A stretch of DNA of 64,000 nt from Labilibaculum filiforme. GTDB lineage: Bacteria > Bacteroidota > Bacteroidia > Bacteroidales > Marinifilaceae. Numbering within the stretch: position 1 is the first letter of the stretch; the number at the start of each line of letters is the position of its first letter. Positions 44,651 to 54,713 of the stretch are shown here, piece after piece. The position numbers were made by a program, and so were the translations under genes. The stretch is taken from NCBI RefSeq assembly GCF_002843315.1, contig NZ_MVDD01000006.1:255439-319438 (forward strand), given 5' to 3'. The notes beneath the pieces were generated by a model, which had not been told where the DNA came from, did no database searches, and saw nothing but the letters and a program-made list of their open reading frames with translations.

Positions 44651-46198
44651 ATGAAAACCTATTTTAAAATTCTATTCGTTACAGCACTCTTCGCTAGTAG
44701 TTGCTCCCCATCTTATATGGGAACAGTACTTTACGAAGATGATTTGTACTACAACCCAAACGAGGCTCCTTTATTAGTTCAAAAAGTAGAAGCCAATTCC
44801 CCTGCTATTCAAAAGAGCAATTCTTTAGCTCAGTCAATAGCAACAGAACCAACAACAAAAACCAGTCCAACTATTGGATCGGAAGCTCTTGATGATCGTA
44901 ATTTTGATGCTTTGCAACAAAGATATACCGAAATTTTAAACGACGAATCAATTGAAACTATTGATACCTTAATTTACCAAGGTGATTCAGGTTACTACTT
45001 AGGTGGATTTTCTGGTTCGGAAAGGGATCAGGAAGAAGCACAACGCTTAAGAGACATGTATCCACAAGGATTTGGCTACTACGACAACAGTGGTTATAAT
45101 ACCGCTATGTGGCTAGCTGGTGATCCAGACTGGAACGTATATGTTGATGGAGACAATGTATGGTGGACACCAACTTGGACCAATTACCACATGTATAATG
45201 ACTATAATTATTCTTCCATGCGATATGGTAATGCATTTGCTTACAACTATCCATACGGAAACTACGGATACAATTCCTATTGGGGATTTAATATGGGCTT
45301 TGGAAATGACTGGTATTGGAATATGAAATTTGGATGGGGATTCTCAAATCACTACTATGGACATCATGGGTTCTATGGTTCCTATGGCTACCCTGGATAC
45401 TACGGTCATCATGGATATTATGGACATGGTGCATATAATAATTATGCTTCCTCAAGCTATAATGGGAAAAGAAGGTCGAATGATTATAAGGCTGGAGCAG
45501 CAACTAATGCGAACGCAACCAGAAGATCTGCTACAAATGCGGCTGCAGTTTCAACACGTAGATCTGCTAGTTCAGCAACAAATGCAAGTGCTGTAAGTAC
45601 AAGTAGAAGATCATCTACTTCCACTTCATCAACCGCGGCTGATGTTAGAAGAAGTAATGCTGCTGCTCGTTACAGCTCAGGAAATGGAAACTCTTACGGA
45701 ACAAGAAGAACTGTATTGGATGGAAACTCGAGCAGAAGATCAACTTATGGAACTACCTCAACAAATAGAACCGGGACTAGCAACAGAAGTAATTATTCCA
45801 ACGGGAACACCAATCAAAATAGAAATAGTTATTCGAATACTCGTAGAAGTTCGTCGCCTAGCTATAACAAGCAACAAACAAATACAAGACCTTCTTACAA
45901 CCGATCGTCAAATTCCAGCAAATCTAGTTATTCAAAATCATCAACAAGATCGTCTTATTCTAAAGTGAATAGCAGTTCGTCTAAACCAACCTACCGATCA
46001 GGTTCATCTAGATCTAACTCCAGTTACAGTAACAGTGGAACCAGAAGATCATCTGGAACATCTGGAACTTCAAGATCCTCTGTTGGCTCTACAAGAAGTA
46101 GCTCTGGCTCATCAGGAACTTCCACAAGATCATCAAGTGGTAGTTCAAGATCATCCAGCGGAAGTAGTTCCAGCTCTAGTAGCTCAAGAAGACGATAA
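44651..46198 (+). CDS. Tyr/Gly- and Ser/Arg-rich lipoprotein
   Basis: 515 residues. Lipoprotein signal with Cys18 (LFASSC). Middle: an acidic region (about 30-140), then NVYVDGDNVWWTPTW and a Tyr/Gly/His-rich low-complexity part (about 185-275, GYPGYYGHHGYYGHG type). The last 240 residues are almost only Ser, Arg, Thr, Asn, Tyr (RRSSTS repeats, ending SSSRRR), very basic. Relatives in Bacteroidota are of unknown role; such a tail could bind cell-wall polymers or nucleic acid at the surface. A GGAGG sequence at 44639-44643 is an unusually good Shine-Dalgarno for this phylum. Confidence 0.8.
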   Translation: MKTYFKILFVTALFASSCSPSYMGTVLYEDDLYYNPNEAPLLVQKVEANSPAIQKSNSLAQSIATEPTTKTSPTIGSEALDDRNFDALQQRYTEILNDESIETIDTLIYQGDSGYYLGGFSGSERDQEEAQRLRDMYPQGFGYYDNSGYNTAMWLAGDPDWNVYVDGDNVWWTPTWTNYHMYNDYNYSSMRYGNAFAYNYPYGNYGYNSYWGFNMGFGNDWYWNMKFGWGFSNHYYGHHGFYGSYGYPGYYGHHGYYGHGAYNNYASSSYNGKRRSNDYKAGAATNANATRRSATNAAAVSTRRSASSATNASAVSTSRRSSTSTSSTAADVRRSNAAARYSSGNGNSYGTRRTVLDGNSSRRSTYGTTSTNRTGTSNRSNYSNGNTNQNRNSYSNTRRSSSPSYNKQQTNTRPSYNRSSNSSKSSYSKSSTRSSYSKVNSSSSKPTYRSGSSRSNSSYSNSGTRRSSGTSGTSRSSVGSTRSSSGSSGTSTRSSSGSSRSSSGSSSSSSSSRRR

Positions 46199-46206
46199 AA
46201 AAATAA

Positions 46207-46238
46207 TCACCGGAGTTATGTTCTCCTCTCTCCGGTGA
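46207..46238 (+). terminator. hairpin after the Ser/Arg-rich gene
   Basis: 9-bp perfect stem TCACCGGAG/CTCCGGTGA (46207-46215, 46230-46238), no T run behind it; may be a processing or weak termination signal. Confidence 0.4.
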
Positions 46239-46361
46239 ATATAAATAAATCTATTACAAACAAAATTATACTATTTTTTACTTTTCGTCTGATTCCGATA
46301 GAAAATGATAATTCATTCCTTCCCTATTAGAATAACGCAAGACAAATTAAAAATACATTTT

Positions 46362-47819
46362 ATGAAACGATATACTTTTTTGCTCATTTTGTCCCTAATA
46401 GCAGGAACTTCTTATTCTCAGAGTGTTGACAATGCCCTTAAATATTCGAAACAGGAATTTAATGGAACCGCACGTTCAACAGCAATGGGCGGAGCTTTTG
46501 GAGCTTTAGGTGGCGATTTTTCAAGTTTAAGTATCAACCCTGCAGGTGTTGCAGTATACCGAAGCTCTGAATTTACCATTACTCCATCTATCGAATATAC
46601 AAAATCGAAAAGTAGTGGTTATTCTGAGGATAAGTACAGCTTTACAATGGGAAATGTTGGCTATGTAGCCAGTTATATACCAAGAATGGCTCCCGAAAAA
46701 GGATGGCAAAATTTCAACTTTGGAATTGGTTATAATCGCGTTGCAAATTTTAACCGCGAAGGCTATTTATTCAACTTAAATTCAGGAAGCTCTATACTTG
46801 ATAAATGGGCTAATTTGGGAGCTGGGAATTCTCCGGAGAACTTATACTCTTTTGAAGAAAAGCTTGCTTACGATGCTTACCTTATTAACAATGATGATGA
46901 AAATAACTATCAATCGGTTCTTTTCGATAATGATAGAATGGACCAGCAAAAAAGAATAAACGAGAAAGGCTACATTGGTGAATATGTGCTATCTTTTGGT
47001 GCAAATTACGGACACAAATTGTACTTAGGAGCAACTGTTGGAATTCAAGATTTATACCATAAATCTACCACTTCTTATTCAGAATATTCTCTTGTAGGTA
47101 ACATTACATCATTAAACGAATTCACTTTTAATGAATACATGACAACATCAGGACTGGGTGTCAACTTAAAATTTGGTGCTATCTATAAAATCACAAATAG
47201 TATTCGAGTTGGTGCAGCAATTCATACCCCTACATTTTATAACCTTGATGAAACTTATGACACTTCGTTAAGCTCAAATTTTGATCCAAATATTCCTGAT
47301 GCATTTCCTGAAGATGGAAATGCTAACCACTCCTATCAATCGGAATTTGTGTCGAGAACCAATTACGATTTTCAAACTCCATTTAGAACCATACTTAGTG
47401 CGGCTTACTTATTTGGCCATAAAGGAGTTTTAAGTGCTGATTACGAAATAGTTAACTATTCGAATGCGGAATTTAACGATAGCGATGCAGGTGACTTAAT
47501 GAATGACAATAAAAATATTAGCAACAGCTATCAATCCACTTCTAATTTAAGAATTGGTGCTGAATATCGTATTACTCCAAATTTAAGTGTTCGCGGTGGT
47601 TATGCTAGAATTGGAGATCCGTACAAGAGTTTTATTGACGAAAGTTACAACACCTACTCTGCAGGTTTTGGAATTAAACAAAATAACTTCTTCTTCGATA
47701 TGGCCTATCAATACAAAGAGTTCGATGAAGATTTTGTACTATATTCAGGCAGTAATGACATTGCTAGCTTGAACAATACAAACCATCAGGTTCGAATGAC
47801 ATTTGGATTTAAATTTTAA
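46362..47819 (+). CDS. FadL/OmpP1-like outer-membrane transport protein
   Basis: 485 residues from the ATG at 46362, which gives a clean signal peptide (MKRYTFLLILSLIAGTSYSQ); an in-frame ATG at 46305 would place 19 hydrophilic residues before it. N-terminal ARSTAMGGAFGALGGDFSSLSINPAGVAVYR is the FadL/TodX plug-and-NPAG signature. The rest is a beta-barrel with regular aromatic strands, ending VRMTFGFKF. Such proteins take up hydrophobic compounds across the outer membrane; substrate unknown. It follows the Ser/Arg lipoprotein on the same strand after a hairpin. Confidence 0.88.
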   Translation: MKRYTFLLILSLIAGTSYSQSVDNALKYSKQEFNGTARSTAMGGAFGALGGDFSSLSINPAGVAVYRSSEFTITPSIEYTKSKSSGYSEDKYSFTMGNVGYVASYIPRMAPEKGWQNFNFGIGYNRVANFNREGYLFNLNSGSSILDKWANLGAGNSPENLYSFEEKLAYDAYLINNDDENNYQSVLFDNDRMDQQKRINEKGYIGEYVLSFGANYGHKLYLGATVGIQDLYHKSTTSYSEYSLVGNITSLNEFTFNEYMTTSGLGVNLKFGAIYKITNSIRVGAAIHTPTFYNLDETYDTSLSSNFDPNIPDAFPEDGNANHSYQSEFVSRTNYDFQTPFRTILSAAYLFGHKGVLSADYEIVNYSNAEFNDSDAGDLMNDNKNISNSYQSTSNLRIGAEYRITPNLSVRGGYARIGDPYKSFIDESYNTYSAGFGIKQNNFFFDMAYQYKEFDEDFVLYSGSNDIASLNNTNHQVRMTFGFKF

Positions 47820-47838
47820 GAACACTACTACTATATTT

Positions 47839-47873
47839 AAAAAGAGATTGCTGTTATGACAATCTCTTTTTTA
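47839..47873 (+). terminator. rho-independent terminator of the FadL-like gene
   Basis: AAAAAGAGATTG/CAATCTCTTTTT stem (47839-47850, 47860-47871), 9-base loop, T run. Confidence 0.85.
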
Positions 47874-47881
47874 TTGCAAAA

Positions 47882-47913
47882 AAAAAGGCTGAAACAATTG
47901 TTTCAGCCTTTTT
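47882..47913 (-). terminator. terminator of the cys operon (symmetrical)
   Basis: Perfect 32-bp palindrome centred at 47897/47898 with T runs on both strands, 20 bp after the cysN stop; works for cysN and could also stop plus-strand transcription. Confidence 0.8.
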
Positions 47914-47932
47914 GTAATCCAACAATTGGATC

Positions 47933-49207
47933 TTATAAGATCATCCCCGCAGCAACCGTTTCGTTGGTTCCTTCATCGATAAGAATAAAACTTCCTGTTA
48001 AACGATTCTTTTTGTAAGAATCAAAAAACAATGGTTTTGCAGCTTTAAAAGATACGCAAGCAATATCATTTAAACCCACCAACTTATCATCAGCAACTTC
48101 ATCTAAAGTATCTACATTTACTTTAAATTTCACATCACGAATCATACAACGAGTTTCGTTGGTTGTGTGTTTAATGGTATATTTTCCACGAGGCATCATA
48201 GCTCGTTCATTCATCCAGCAAAGCATTGCTTCAAATTCCTGACCAACATTCGGTACATTATTCGCGTCAACAATCATATCTCCTCTTGAAATATCAATAT
48301 TGTCGCTTAATCGTAAGGTTACTGATTGTGGAGTAAAAGCCACTTCTTGCTCTCCAGTAAATGAATCGATCGCCTCAATAGTTGTCTCAATTCCCGAAGG
48401 TAAAACACGTACTTTATCACCAGGATGAAAAACTCCACTAGCTACTCTACCTGCATATCCACGGTAATCGTGAAATTCATCTGATTGTGGACGAATTACG
48501 TACTGCACAGGCAATCTTGAATCCCCATGATTACGATCATCAACAATTTTAATATTCTCTAATAAATCCAACAATGGAGTACCTGAATACCAATCCATTT
48601 TTGTTGATGCATCCACCACATTATCACCTAATTTTGCAGAAATTGGAATAAAACAAACATCCTTAATGTTTAATTTATCGACAATATTTTTTTGATAGTC
48701 TGCTTTAATTTTATCGTAGGTCTCCTGAGAATAGTCCACCAAATCCATTTTATTAATACACACAATAAGATGTGGTATTTGTAATAAATTGGCAATGTAT
48801 GAATGACGAAGCGTTTGTTCAATAACTCCATTACGAGCATCAACCAAGATTAATGCCGCATTAGCGGTAGAAGCACCAGTTACCATATTTCGGGTATACT
48901 GAATGTGTCCTGGAGTATCTGCAATAATAAATTTACGTTTTGGTGTTGCAAAATAACGATAAGCAACGTCAATAGTAATTCCTTGTTCCCGCTCGGCTCT
49001 TAAACCATCGGTAAGTAATGCAAGATCGACTTCTTCATCGCCTCTTTTTTTGCTACTAATTTCAATAGCTTCCATCTGATCTTCGAAAATGGCTTTACTA
49101 TCGTATAATAATCGTCCGATAAGAGTACTTTTTCCATCATCCACACTTCCTGCAGTGGTGAATCGTAAAAGCTCCATATCTAAATATCCTGCTGTTTTCT
49201 CTGACAT
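47933..49207 (-). CDS. cysN: sulfate adenylyltransferase subunit 1 (GTPase)
   Basis: 424 residues. GTP hydrolysis by this subunit drives APS formation by CysD. EF-Tu-like G domain: G1 GSVDDGKSTLIGRLLYD (about 20-36), G3 DTPGH, G4 NKMD; domains 2 and 3 follow. It ends at domain 3; there is no fused APS kinase, in line with a separate cysC upstream. Operon order cysC-cysD-cysN. Confidence 0.95.
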   Translation of the reverse strand: MSEKTAGYLDMELLRFTTAGSVDDGKSTLIGRLLYDSKAIFEDQMEAIEISSKKRGDEEVDLALLTDGLRAEREQGITIDVAYRYFATPKRKFIIADTPGHIQYTRNMVTGASTANAALILVDARNGVIEQTLRHSYIANLLQIPHLIVCINKMDLVDYSQETYDKIKADYQKNIVDKLNIKDVCFIPISAKLGDNVVDASTKMDWYSGTPLLDLLENIKIVDDRNHGDSRLPVQYVIRPQSDEFHDYRGYAGRVASGVFHPGDKVRVLPSGIETTIEAIDSFTGEQEVAFTPQSVTLRLSDNIDISRGDMIVDANNVPNVGQEFEAMLCWMNERAMMPRGKYTIKHTTNETRCMIRDVKFKVNVDTLDEVADDKLVGLNDIACVSFKAAKPLFFDSYKKNRLTGSFILIDEGTNETVAAGMIL

Positions 49208-49311
49208 ATCCTTTTTTATTTGCTGTTAGCCTTTGGTTTTTAGCCACAAGCTTTACATTCAAAGTAATTAGAGGTCGGGAATTATAAGCTCCCCAACCTG
49301 CTGATGTATTC

Positions 49312-50217
49312 TTAAAAATATCCTTCTTTTTTACGATCTTCCATCGCAGCTTCCGATCTTTTATCATCGGCTCTGGTTCCACGTTCTGTAGTTCTGGTTG
49401 CCGCAACTTCTTCGATAATTTCCTCCAAAGAGTGTGCCTTCGATTCTACAGCTCCAGTACAGGTAGCATCCCCAATAGTACGGAATCTAACGATTCTTTT
49501 CTCTGTCTTTTCCCCTGGTCGCATTGGAATACAATCGCTTTTAGCCAAAAGAGTTCCATTTCTTTGAAACACTTCCCGCTCATGAGAAAAGTACAAATTA
49601 GGAATTTCGATATTTTCAAGATAAATGTATTGCCACACATCCATTTCGGTCCAATTCGAGATAGGAAATACTCTAAAATGTTCGCCCATGTGTTTCTTTC
49701 CATTAAAAAGATTCCACAATTCAGGACGCTGATTTTTTGGATCCCACTGTCCAAACTCGTCTCTATGAGAGAAAAAACGCTCTTTGGCTCTTGCTTTCTC
49801 TTCATCACGACGACCACCACCCATTGCACAATCAACTTTTAAATCTTCGATACCATCTAAAAGTGTAACTGTTTGCAACTTGTTTCTACTAGCATTAAAT
49901 CCAGTTTCTTCAGTAACTTTTCCCTGATCGATAGAATCCTGAACGTAACGTATAATGATACGAGTTCCCGTTTTCTCCATCAGCATATCTCTAAACTCGA
50001 TGGTTTCAGGAAAATTATGTCCCGTATCAATATGCATCATAGCAAAAGGCACCTTTGCTGGAGCAAAAGCCTTACGAGCTAAATGAAACATGATAATAGA
50101 ATCTTTTCCTCCGGAAAATAGCATGACCGGATTTTCAAATTGAGCAGCAACTTCACGAATCACAAAAATAGATTCAGCTTCCAGTTCTCTTAAATGATTA
50201 ATATTGTATTCCTTCAT
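49312..50217 (-). CDS. cysD: sulfate adenylyltransferase subunit 2
   Basis: 301 residues; forms adenosine phosphosulfate from ATP and sulfate. PP-loop-type motif MLFSGGKDSIIMFHLARKAF (about 33-52), MHIDTGHNFPETIEFRD, SNWTEMDVWQYI, and the C-terminal GAVESKA...ATRTTERGTRADDK. 104 bp of non-coding spacer precede cysN; 82 bp follow cysC. Confidence 0.95.
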   Translation of the reverse strand: MKEYNINHLRELEAESIFVIREVAAQFENPVMLFSGGKDSIIMFHLARKAFAPAKVPFAMMHIDTGHNFPETIEFRDMLMEKTGTRIIIRYVQDSIDQGKVTEETGFNASRNKLQTVTLLDGIEDLKVDCAMGGGRRDEEKARAKERFFSHRDEFGQWDPKNQRPELWNLFNGKKHMGEHFRVFPISNWTEMDVWQYIYLENIEIPNLYFSHEREVFQRNGTLLAKSDCIPMRPGEKTEKRIVRFRTIGDATCTGAVESKAHSLEEIIEEVAATRTTERGTRADDKRSEAAMEDRKKEGYF

Positions 50218-50299
50218 TCGAAAATATTTTATTTGCTTTCTAACAGACTATCTTTCACAATAATCTTATCTAATCAAGTCTACTTAAATTTCAACTTCA

Positions 50300-50911
50300 C
50301 TACTTTTTTATTAACCGAGTCATCACGGCAGTTACAACTTTTTCTACCGACTCTTCGGGTGTCATTTCAGAGCTTGCAATTTCCAAAAATGGATTTTCCG
50401 GAGCCTCAAAGGGAGCATCCAATCCGGTGAAATTTTTAATTTCGCCATTCCGTGCTTTTTTATACAAGCCTTTAACATCTCTTTGTTCACAAACTTGATA
50501 GGATGCATTTACATACACCTCCAAAAAGTCTTCCGCTCCAATTATTTCTTTAGCAACCTCTCTAATCGCTATTGTTGGACTAACAAAACAATTGATTGTT
50601 ATAATTCCACAATTCAAAAACAACTTTGAAACCTCGGCAATTCTTCGAATATTTTCAGTTCTATCCTCCTCCGAAAATCCCAAATTCTTATTAATTCCTG
50701 TTCGGATATTATCTCCATCTAAAATTTGAGTTAGAAATCCTTGCTTCTGAAGTTCCTTCTCTAATCCTATAGCAATGGTGGTTTTTCCAGAACCCGAAAG
50801 ACCAGTCATCCAAATAACTTTAGAATTTTGATTTAAAAATCCCTCCTTATCTTCCCTAGTTAAAATTCGATCGAACACCGGATGAATATTTGTTGCTTTT
50901 GTGGTCATCAA
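50300..50911 (-). CDS. cysC: adenylylsulfate kinase
   Basis: 203 residues; phosphorylates APS to PAPS. Walker A GLSGSGKTTIA (about 35-45), DGDNIRTGINKNLGFSEEDRTENIRRIAEV (substrate-binding block), FVSPTIAIRE, and GLYKKARNGEIKNFTGLDAPFE. Full length for CysC. First gene of cysC-cysD-cysN. Downstream reductases and cysH are not in the window; PAPS could serve assimilation or sulfotransfer. Confidence 0.95.
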   Translation of the reverse strand: MMTTKATNIHPVFDRILTREDKEGFLNQNSKVIWMTGLSGSGKTTIAIGLEKELQKQGFLTQILDGDNIRTGINKNLGFSEEDRTENIRRIAEVSKLFLNCGIITINCFVSPTIAIREVAKEIIGAEDFLEVYVNASYQVCEQRDVKGLYKKARNGEIKNFTGLDAPFEAPENPFLEIASSEMTPEESVEKVVTAVMTRLIKK

Positions 50912-51026
50912 CTATTTTTTGTTATGATGTTTCTTACAATTCTATTTTTTGAAAAGTAAGTGCAAATGTACATATTATCAGTAGATTTTAAAAATATAAG
51001 TATTTCTCAATTTGGAATTTTTCACA

Positions 51027-51056
51027 AAAAAAATCCGGATTTTTCAATCCGGATTC
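51027..51056 (-). terminator. rho-independent terminator of fabI
   Basis: Two copies of the palindrome AATCCGGATT form the stem on the minus strand, followed by a T run (51033-51026). Confidence 0.8.
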
Positions 51057-51076
51057 CAAAACGTTTATTTCGTTTT

Positions 51077-51919
51077 TTATTCTTCTTTACAATCACAAGG
51101 ATCAAAACTCTTATTGTATTGACGCATAGCTCTGTAACTCATTCCCATACTAGAAAAACCTCCATCGTGAAATAAATTCTGCATGGTAACTTTTCTTGTT
51201 AAATCGGAGAACATGGTAATACAATAGTTAGCACATTCCTGAGCATCAGCATTTCCAAGAGGCGACATACGTTCCGAAAAATCGATTAATGAATCGAAAC
51301 CTTTTACTCCACTACCAGCAGTTGTCATAGTTGGCGACTGTGATATTGTATTGATACGCACTCTTTTTTCACGTCCGTAGATATAACCAAAACTTCTGGC
51401 TATCGATTCCAACATTGATTTGGCATCTGCCATATCGTTGTATTCATACATGGTTCTTTGTGCTGCCGCATAAGATAATGCAACTACCGATCCCCATTCT
51501 GCCATAGCATCCAACTTTTTAGCTGTTTGCAATACTTTGTGAAATGAAATAGCCGAAATATCCAATGTTTTTTTCAAGTACTCGTAATTCAATTCATCGT
51601 AAGCCAATCCTTTACGAACATTTGGCGACATGCCGATTGAGTGAAGTACGAAATCAATTTTACCACCCAAAATCTCCATCGATTTGGTAAATAACACTTC
51701 CAAATCCTCAGGACTGGTAGCGTCTGCAGGAATTACATGCGCATTACATTTTTTGGCCAACTCATCAATTGTACCCATTCGGATAGAAACAGGAGTATTT
51801 GTCAAAACAATCTCAGCTCCCTCTTCCACGGCTAGTTCTGCAACTTTCCATGCAATCGACATTTCATTCAAGGCACCAAAAATAATCCCTCTTTTCCCTT
51901 TTAGTAAGTTATACGACAT
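51077..51919 (-). CDS. fabI: enoyl-[acyl-carrier-protein] reductase
   Basis: 280 residues; last step of each fatty-acid elongation cycle. SDR fold: GKRGIIFGALNEMSIAWKVAELAVEEGAEIVLT (cofactor loop of FabI type), ADATSPEDLEVLF, HSIGMSP, and the Tyr-x6-Lys catalytic pair in YNDMADAKSMLES, then NTISQSPTMTTAGSGVKGF. C-terminal tail has DPCDCKEE. Own terminator. A possible -7 box TATCTTTG lies upstream (51954-51947, minus). Confidence 0.95.
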   Translation of the reverse strand: MSYNLLKGKRGIIFGALNEMSIAWKVAELAVEEGAEIVLTNTPVSIRMGTIDELAKKCNAHVIPADATSPEDLEVLFTKSMEILGGKIDFVLHSIGMSPNVRKGLAYDELNYEYLKKTLDISAISFHKVLQTAKKLDAMAEWGSVVALSYAAAQRTMYEYNDMADAKSMLESIARSFGYIYGREKRVRINTISQSPTMTTAGSGVKGFDSLIDFSERMSPLGNADAQECANYCITMFSDLTRKVTMQNLFHDGGFSSMGMSYRAMRQYNKSFDPCDCKEE

Positions 51920-52036
51920 ATTTTATAAATATCATTTTTTCAGCATCAAAGATAGCACTTTAAATTAAGAATGATCCTAAATAAGCGCATTAATTAAGAC
52001 TGAATAAATTCTTTAATTCGACTAAAATAAAGCTAT

Positions 52037-53692
52037 TTAATTAGATAGTAACACTTTAGCATTCTCCAAAGCTGCCTGAGTAAGAGCTGCACCGCTTAGC
52101 ATTTTAGCAAGCTCTTCTATTCTACTTTGATGATCGAGAAGTACAATATTTGAATAGGTTTCTTGCTCGTCATCTGCTTTATAAACCTTATAATGATTTT
52201 TACCTTTTCCAGCTATCTGAGGTAGGTGAGTAATGCTGATTACCTGAATATTTTCCGCCATTTTATTCATCATGGTTCCCATTTTGGCAGCAATTTCGCC
52301 GGAAACTCCCGTATCAATTTCATCAAAAACAATAGACGGCAAGGCTGTTGACGAAGATATTAAATACTTGATACTGAGCATTAGTCGAGACAACTCTCCT
52401 CCCGAAGCGACCTTTTGTACTTCCTCTAGTTGCCCATTCTTATTCGCACTAAACAAGAAACTCAAAGAATCGTGTCCCAAATACTGAAAATCTTCTCTAA
52501 TCTGTGTTGCCAGCTTAAAATTTGCATTCGGAATTCCGAGTTGCACCAGTTGTTCTACGATGGTTTTCTCAATAGATGGAATTACTTTCACCCTACTATC
52601 TGTAAGCTTTTCAGCTGATTTTAGCAACAAATCCTTCTGTGCTTTTAATTGCTTCTTCAAATCGTCAATGAAATCATTACCCGAAACAATTTTATCCACT
52701 TTTTGTATTAATTCTTCACGTATTTGAATCAAGTCCTCAACAGAATTCACATGATGTTTCTGTTGCAAGGAATAAATCGCATCTAATTTCTGATTTAAAA
52801 ATTCGATTCGAGAAGGATCTAGCTCTACAGATTCGTTACTTCGATCTAATTCCTGAGCAAGATCGTTTAATTCAATATAAGCACTCTCCAATCGTTCATA
52901 AAAACTTACTGCATCGGGAAACACATTTTTAATTTGAGCTAAGGCATTTCGTGCCTCTTTTAATTGCGTAACAATGGGAGATTCTCCTTCTGAAAGATTT
53001 TCGTAGGCTTTCACTAATCCCGATTTAATTTCCTCGGCATGAGTAAGAGTTTCCAACTCGGCTTCCATTTCAACTTGCTCTCCCGCAACTAATTTTGCCT
53101 CGAGCAATTGTTCCAGCTGAAACTGAAAATAATCCAAATCAGCTTTTTCTTTCACCGCCAACTCTTCCTGCTTACGAAGTTCCTGCTTTAATTTTTGAAA
53201 TTTATCAAAGCATTCCTGATACTTTTTCAAAATCTCCGAATTTCCGGCGTAAGTATCTACAATTCCCATCTGATATTCAAAACTACCAATCACTAAGTTC
53301 TGATTTTGGCTGTGTACATCAATCAGGCGAAGACCTAATTCTTTTAAAACTTTTACGCTTACCGGGGTATCGTTTACAAACGCACGACTTTTCCCATTGG
53401 GAAGTATTTCTCTACGCAATAGTGTTTCCTTTTCATAATCCAATTCATTCGCTTCGAAAAACTTCTCTAAATGATATCTTTCGATTGAAAATGAACTTTC
53501 GATAATACACTTTTGCTCTTTATCTTTTAACACATTAACCTCTGCCCTTTGGCCTAAAACTAAGGACAAGGCTCCTAAAAGTATTGATTTACCCGAACCT
53601 GTTTCCCCGGTAATTACTGAGAAACCATCTGAAAATTCAATATCCAGCTTTGTAATTAAAGCATAATTCTGAATTGATATGGATTGAAGCAT
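52037..53692 (-). CDS. recN: DNA repair protein RecN
   Basis: 551 residues, SMC-like ATPase acting in double-strand break repair. Walker A GETGSGKSILLGALSLVLGQRAE (about 30-52), ALI..LDIEF at the start, central coiled coils (about 150-370), signature VASGGELSRLMLSIKYLI, Walker B PSIVFDEIDTGVSGEIA, and ISITHLPQIAGKGK. Full length. It follows the DUF4835 gene by 55 bp in the conserved Bacteroidota cluster. Confidence 0.95.
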   Translation of the reverse strand: MLQSISIQNYALITKLDIEFSDGFSVITGETGSGKSILLGALSLVLGQRAEVNVLKDKEQKCIIESSFSIERYHLEKFFEANELDYEKETLLRREILPNGKSRAFVNDTPVSVKVLKELGLRLIDVHSQNQNLVIGSFEYQMGIVDTYAGNSEILKKYQECFDKFQKLKQELRKQEELAVKEKADLDYFQFQLEQLLEAKLVAGEQVEMEAELETLTHAEEIKSGLVKAYENLSEGESPIVTQLKEARNALAQIKNVFPDAVSFYERLESAYIELNDLAQELDRSNESVELDPSRIEFLNQKLDAIYSLQQKHHVNSVEDLIQIREELIQKVDKIVSGNDFIDDLKKQLKAQKDLLLKSAEKLTDSRVKVIPSIEKTIVEQLVQLGIPNANFKLATQIREDFQYLGHDSLSFLFSANKNGQLEEVQKVASGGELSRLMLSIKYLISSSTALPSIVFDEIDTGVSGEIAAKMGTMMNKMAENIQVISITHLPQIAGKGKNHYKVYKADDEQETYSNIVLLDHQSRIEELAKMLSGAALTQAALENAKVLLSN

Positions 53693-53747
53693 AAAAATCT
53701 ATAAAATGATGGTGGTAACTGGCAAGACGAAGCGATTTTTAACGAAG

Positions 53748-54653
53748 TTAGTTTTCACTTTGCCCAATTATAGTATTATATTTTGAAATATTAGCAGGAT
53801 CAATTTCACTTAGGATATTATAAACTCTTTTCTTTTCATCCGTAAATGATTCTGAAAAAATATTTACCAACTCATCTGCTTTTGCATCAAAAAATATTTG
53901 AAGGATAAAGGATCCAGGCTTTGCCCGATATGCTTTTTGAAGTAATCGTAAACTCTCGGCAATCTCTGCACGTGATTCGGTTAAACGTTCTGCCATATTA
54001 TCTAAACCCAGACGATGATAGCGATACAAACACTCGCGCACCGGACTATAAGCGTTATTTAATATATTCTCAATTAACCAATATCTGTTTTTTCTACTTT
54101 CGTATGCCTTCCAGCCTTTTACGCTTGAGTTTTGCATTTTATTGACAATGTCCTCTGCTTTGGCAAAATAAACACTCCCTCCATCCATGGAATAAGTATC
54201 GTAATCTAAACCTAAAATAATATAGGCATAATAAGATAGTAAGGCAGTTAAACTACTTGGCGTAGTTGCCTCGTTAAATTCTATTGTTTGATATTCTACG
54301 TATTTAAATTGAACATCATCGTCTTTAAAATTTAGCAATACACTATTGTAAGAAGAGTTATATACTGGTCGACTAACTTGAACCTGAACCGACCCTTTAA
54401 ATTCATCCGCAGCAATTTGACTGGTAAGATTAATCATGATTGTACATTCAATTCTCTCGTCGTAACTGTAAACATGATCGGTCCAGCGATTGGTATTCAT
54501 AAATTCATAAACCGAAGTCTGAAGCGTTCTGAACACCTGCTTGTTGGTTCCCTGAATTTGTTGACTCACAATTTGAACATTACACCTTAACTCCTGAGAG
54601 AACAAAGGTGTGGAAAGAATAAAAGCAAATAACAATACAATAAATTTTCGCAT
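53748..54653 (-). CDS. DUF4835 family exported protein
   Basis: 301 residues with a signal peptide (MRKFIVLLFAFILSTPLFSQ). ELRCNVQIVSQQIQGTNKQVFRTLQTSVYEFMNTNRWTD, YYAYIILGLDYDTYSMDGG and GWKAYESRKNRYWLIENILN are blocks of DUF4835, a family found only in Bacteroidota and nearly always between coaBC and recN. Periplasmic or envelope location; role undetermined, though the gene set suggests envelope biogenesis. Confidence 0.87.
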   Translation of the reverse strand: MRKFIVLLFAFILSTPLFSQELRCNVQIVSQQIQGTNKQVFRTLQTSVYEFMNTNRWTDHVYSYDERIECTIMINLTSQIAADEFKGSVQVQVSRPVYNSSYNSVLLNFKDDDVQFKYVEYQTIEFNEATTPSSLTALLSYYAYIILGLDYDTYSMDGGSVYFAKAEDIVNKMQNSSVKGWKAYESRKNRYWLIENILNNAYSPVRECLYRYHRLGLDNMAERLTESRAEIAESLRLLQKAYRAKPGSFILQIFFDAKADELVNIFSESFTDEKKRVYNILSEIDPANISKYNTIIGQSEN

Positions 54654-54713
54654 AATTGAATTTCAAAAGTGAACAGCTAAAGTTAAAAAATTTAAACGGA
54701 AGTGAACCAACAT

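Noticed and set aside
45330..45968. Two open frames in the Ser/Arg lipoprotein gene
   Set aside because: Caused by low-complexity codons of the real frame; Met/Glu/Gln-rich composition without domain.
49137..49406. 89-codon frame between cysD and cysN
   Set aside because: Overlaps both genes in another frame and shows no family features.
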